DNA of 64,000 bases from positions 372,001-436,000 of the forward strand of contig NC_135206.1 in the NCBI RefSeq assembly GCF_050948175.1, given 5' to 3'. Below, piece by piece: positions 61,601 through 64,000 of the stretch (positions within the stretch are counted from its first letter, which is position 1; each line of letters begins with the position of its first letter). The notes under the pieces were generated by a model. That model was not told the DNA's origin. It saw nothing but the letters and a program-made list of their open reading frames with translations, and did no database searches. The stretch is from Xylocopa sonorina (lineage: Eukaryota > Arthropoda > Insecta > Hymenoptera > Apidae). A program made the translations under genes and the position numbers.

Positions 61601-64000
61601 ATATCTTATCTCGAAACATAGAAGTGAGTTGCGATATCGCGTTTTGAGAAGCATTAGAACTCTATTGCTTCGATACGTAGACATCTGCAAACGCTATTTC
61701 CAAGCAAGGAAGTGTCGCAATCACATTATTTTGAAGTGAATACGAGGTATACATAGCACTCCACAACGAATATTAAATATTATCATGAAACATAGTAATG
61801 AGTAGCGATATTGCGTTTTGAGAATCATTAGAACGCTAATGCTACGAAACGTAGACATCTGCAAACGCTATTTCCTGGCAAGGAAGTGTCGCGTTTACAT
61901 TCTTTTGAAGTGAATACGAGGTATACATAACACTCCACAATGTATGTTATATCTTATCATGAAACATAGAAATGAGATGCGATATCGCGAATTAGCAAGC
62001 TATAGAACTCTATTGCTTCGATACGCAGACACCTGCAAACGCTATTTCCAAGCAACGGAGTGTCGCAATTACATTATTTTGAAGTGAATTCTAGGTATAC
62101 ATAACACTCCACATTGTATATTATATATTCTCATGAAACATAAAAATGAGATGCGATATCGCGATTTAAGAAGCATTAGAACACTATTGCTTCGATACGT
62201 AGATATCTGCAAACACTATTTGCTAGCAAGGAACTGTCGCATACACATTCATTTGAAGTGAATGCGAGGTATACATGACACTTCGCAATGTATATTATAT
62301 CTTATCACGAAACATAGAAATGAGATGCGATATCGCTCTCTAAGAAACATTAGAACTCTATTGGTACGATACGTAGGCATCTGCAAACGTTATTTCCTAG
62401 CAAGGAAGTATCGCATTTACATTCTTTTGAGGCGACTACGAGGTATACATAACACTCTACAATAAATATTATATCTCTTTACGAAACATTGAAATGAAAA
62501 GCGACATCTCGCCTTAAGAAGCATTAGAACTCTATTGCTACGAAACGTAAATATCTGCAAACGCTATTTCCTAGCTTGGAAGTGTCGCATTTACATTCTT
62601 CTGAAGTTAATACGAGGTATACATGACACTTCGCAATGAATATTATATCTTATCTCGAAACATAGAAGTGAGATGCGATATCGCTCTCTAAGAATCATTA
62701 GAACTCTATTGGTACGATACGTAGACATCTGCAAACGCTATTTCCTAGCAAGGAAGTGTCGCATTTACATTCATTTGAAGTATAGACGTGATATACATAA
62801 CACTGCACAATGAATATTATATCTTATCATGAAACATAGAAATGAGATGCGATATCGCGATTGAAGAAGCATTAGAACACTATTGCTTCGATACGTAGGC
62901 ATCTGTAAACGCTATTTCCTAGCAAGGAAGTTTCGCATTTACATTCTTTTGAAGTGAATACCAGGTATACATAACACTGCACAATGAGTATTATATCTTA
63001 TCATGAAACATAGTAATGAGTAGCGATATCGCGTTTTGAGAAGCATTAGAACTCTAATGCCACGATACGTAGACATCTGCAACAGCTATTTCCTAGCAAG
63101 GAAGTGTCGCCATTACATTCATTTCAAGTATAGACGAGATATACATAACACTGCACAATGAATATTATATCTTATCATGAAGCGTAGAAATGAGATGCGA
63201 TATCGCGGTTTAAGAAGCTTTAGAACTCTATTGCTTCGATACGTAGGTACCTGCAAACGCTATTTCCTAGCAAGGAACTGTCGCATGCACATTCATTTGA
63301 AGTGTATGCGAGGTATTCATGACACTTCGAAATGAATATTATATATTATCATGAAACATAGATATGAGATGCGATATGGCGATTTATGAAGCATTAGGTG
63401 CTTATTGCATCGATACGTAGACATCTGCGAAAGCTATTTCCAAGCAAGGAAGTGTCGCATTTACATTCTTTTGAAGTGAATACGAGGTATACATAACACT
63501 GCACAATGAATATTATATCCTATCACGAAACATTGAATGAGATACGATATCGCGTTTTAAGAAGCATTAGAACTCTATTGCTTCCATACGTAGACATCTG
63601 CAAACGCTACTTCCTAGCAAGGAAGTGTCACATTTACATTCTTTTGAAAGGAATACGAGGTATACATGACACTTCGCAATGAATATTGTATCTTATCATG
63701 AAACATAGAAATGAGATGCGATATGACCATTTAAGAAGCATTAGGATCCTACTGCTTCGATACGTAGACATCTGCAAACGATTTTCCTGGCAAGGAAGAG
63801 TCGCTTTTACATTCTTTTCAAGTGAATACGAGGTATACATAACACTCAACAATGAATATTATATATTATCATGAAACATAGAATTGTGATGCGATATGAC
63901 GATTTAAGAAGCATTAGAATTCTATTGCTTCGATACGTGGACATCTGCAAACGCTATTTCCTAGCAAGGAAGTGTCGCATGTGCATTCAATTGAATTAAA

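Larger units (their letters stand above)
45080..64000 (-). repeat. 174-bp satellite, block 6, orientation B
   Basis: About 109 monomers to the window end, without interruption. Most read GCTTCGATACGTAGACATC, so the CTACG dyad is usually broken by one base here, unlike block 1. Variants with TATGACGATTTAAG, TATGGCGATTTAAG and GCGAATTAACAAG alternate. The block is a mosaic of kilobase-scale duplications listed below. A small foreign-looking insertion (about 35 bp, GTAACTCGTGTAGAGAGG) lies near 54068-54100. Recurrent 60-110-codon frames come from the 174 = 3 x 58 periodicity. Confidence 0.97.

Noticed and set aside
10118..64000. CENP-B box in the satellite
   Set aside because: No stretch of the monomer fits the TTCG...A..CGGG pattern of the vertebrate box.

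Overview
Eukaryotic, non-genic DNA. About 52 kb of the 64 kb is one AT-rich satellite with a monomer of about 174 bp (roughly 300 monomers). It is interrupted by one unrelated low-copy segment and three LTR-retrotransposon insertions. The Gag, protease and reverse transcriptase remnants are Ty3/Gypsy type and look most like insect elements, so the window is probably pericentromeric or centromeric heterochromatin of an insect. Species and order cannot be fixed from the sequence. I see no bacterial genes, tRNA, rRNA or CRISPR.

Layout. Orientation 'A' contains GCAGATGTCTACGTATCG on the + strand; 'B' is its reverse complement. 1-6370: A, decaying steadily toward its right edge. 6371-10117: non-satellite segment with a candidate DNA transposon (7317-8340) and a possible minus-strand gene fragment (8795-9504). 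10118-19200: B, including a 9-monomer higher-order repeat. 19201-20709: solo LTR 1, minus orientation, duplicated target CATG. 20710-23717: B, with a 4-monomer higher-order repeat. 23718-27606: A. 27607-28999: solo LTR 2 of another family, duplicated target GTAT. 29000-30316: A. 30317-32910: B. 32911-37717: 5' part of a Gypsy element (LTR, gag, protease, reverse transcriptase) related to LTR 1 and cut off inside RT. 37718-45079: A. 45080-64000: B, built from multi-kilobase duplications.

The satellite changes strand five times. Three changes are direct satellite-to-satellite joins with 2-4 bp of shared sequence. The other two coincide with the low-copy segment and with the truncated end of the Gypsy element. 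Each monomer can carry three short perfect dyads within about 80 bp.

The most unusual biology is in the retrotransposon. Its 1.5-kb LTR carries two coding segments seen in both diverged copies. The first is an 88-codon frame starting at the LTR edge, of exactly equal length in the two copies. It would extend the last internal ORF into the 3' LTR. The second is a 343/344-nt exon ending at GTAAGT. In the internal copy it could splice in frame to gag across a 132-nt intron. A duplicated 21-bp motif precedes this exon in both copies. All retroelement genes here are broken, so these points describe the family's ancestor and not an active element.
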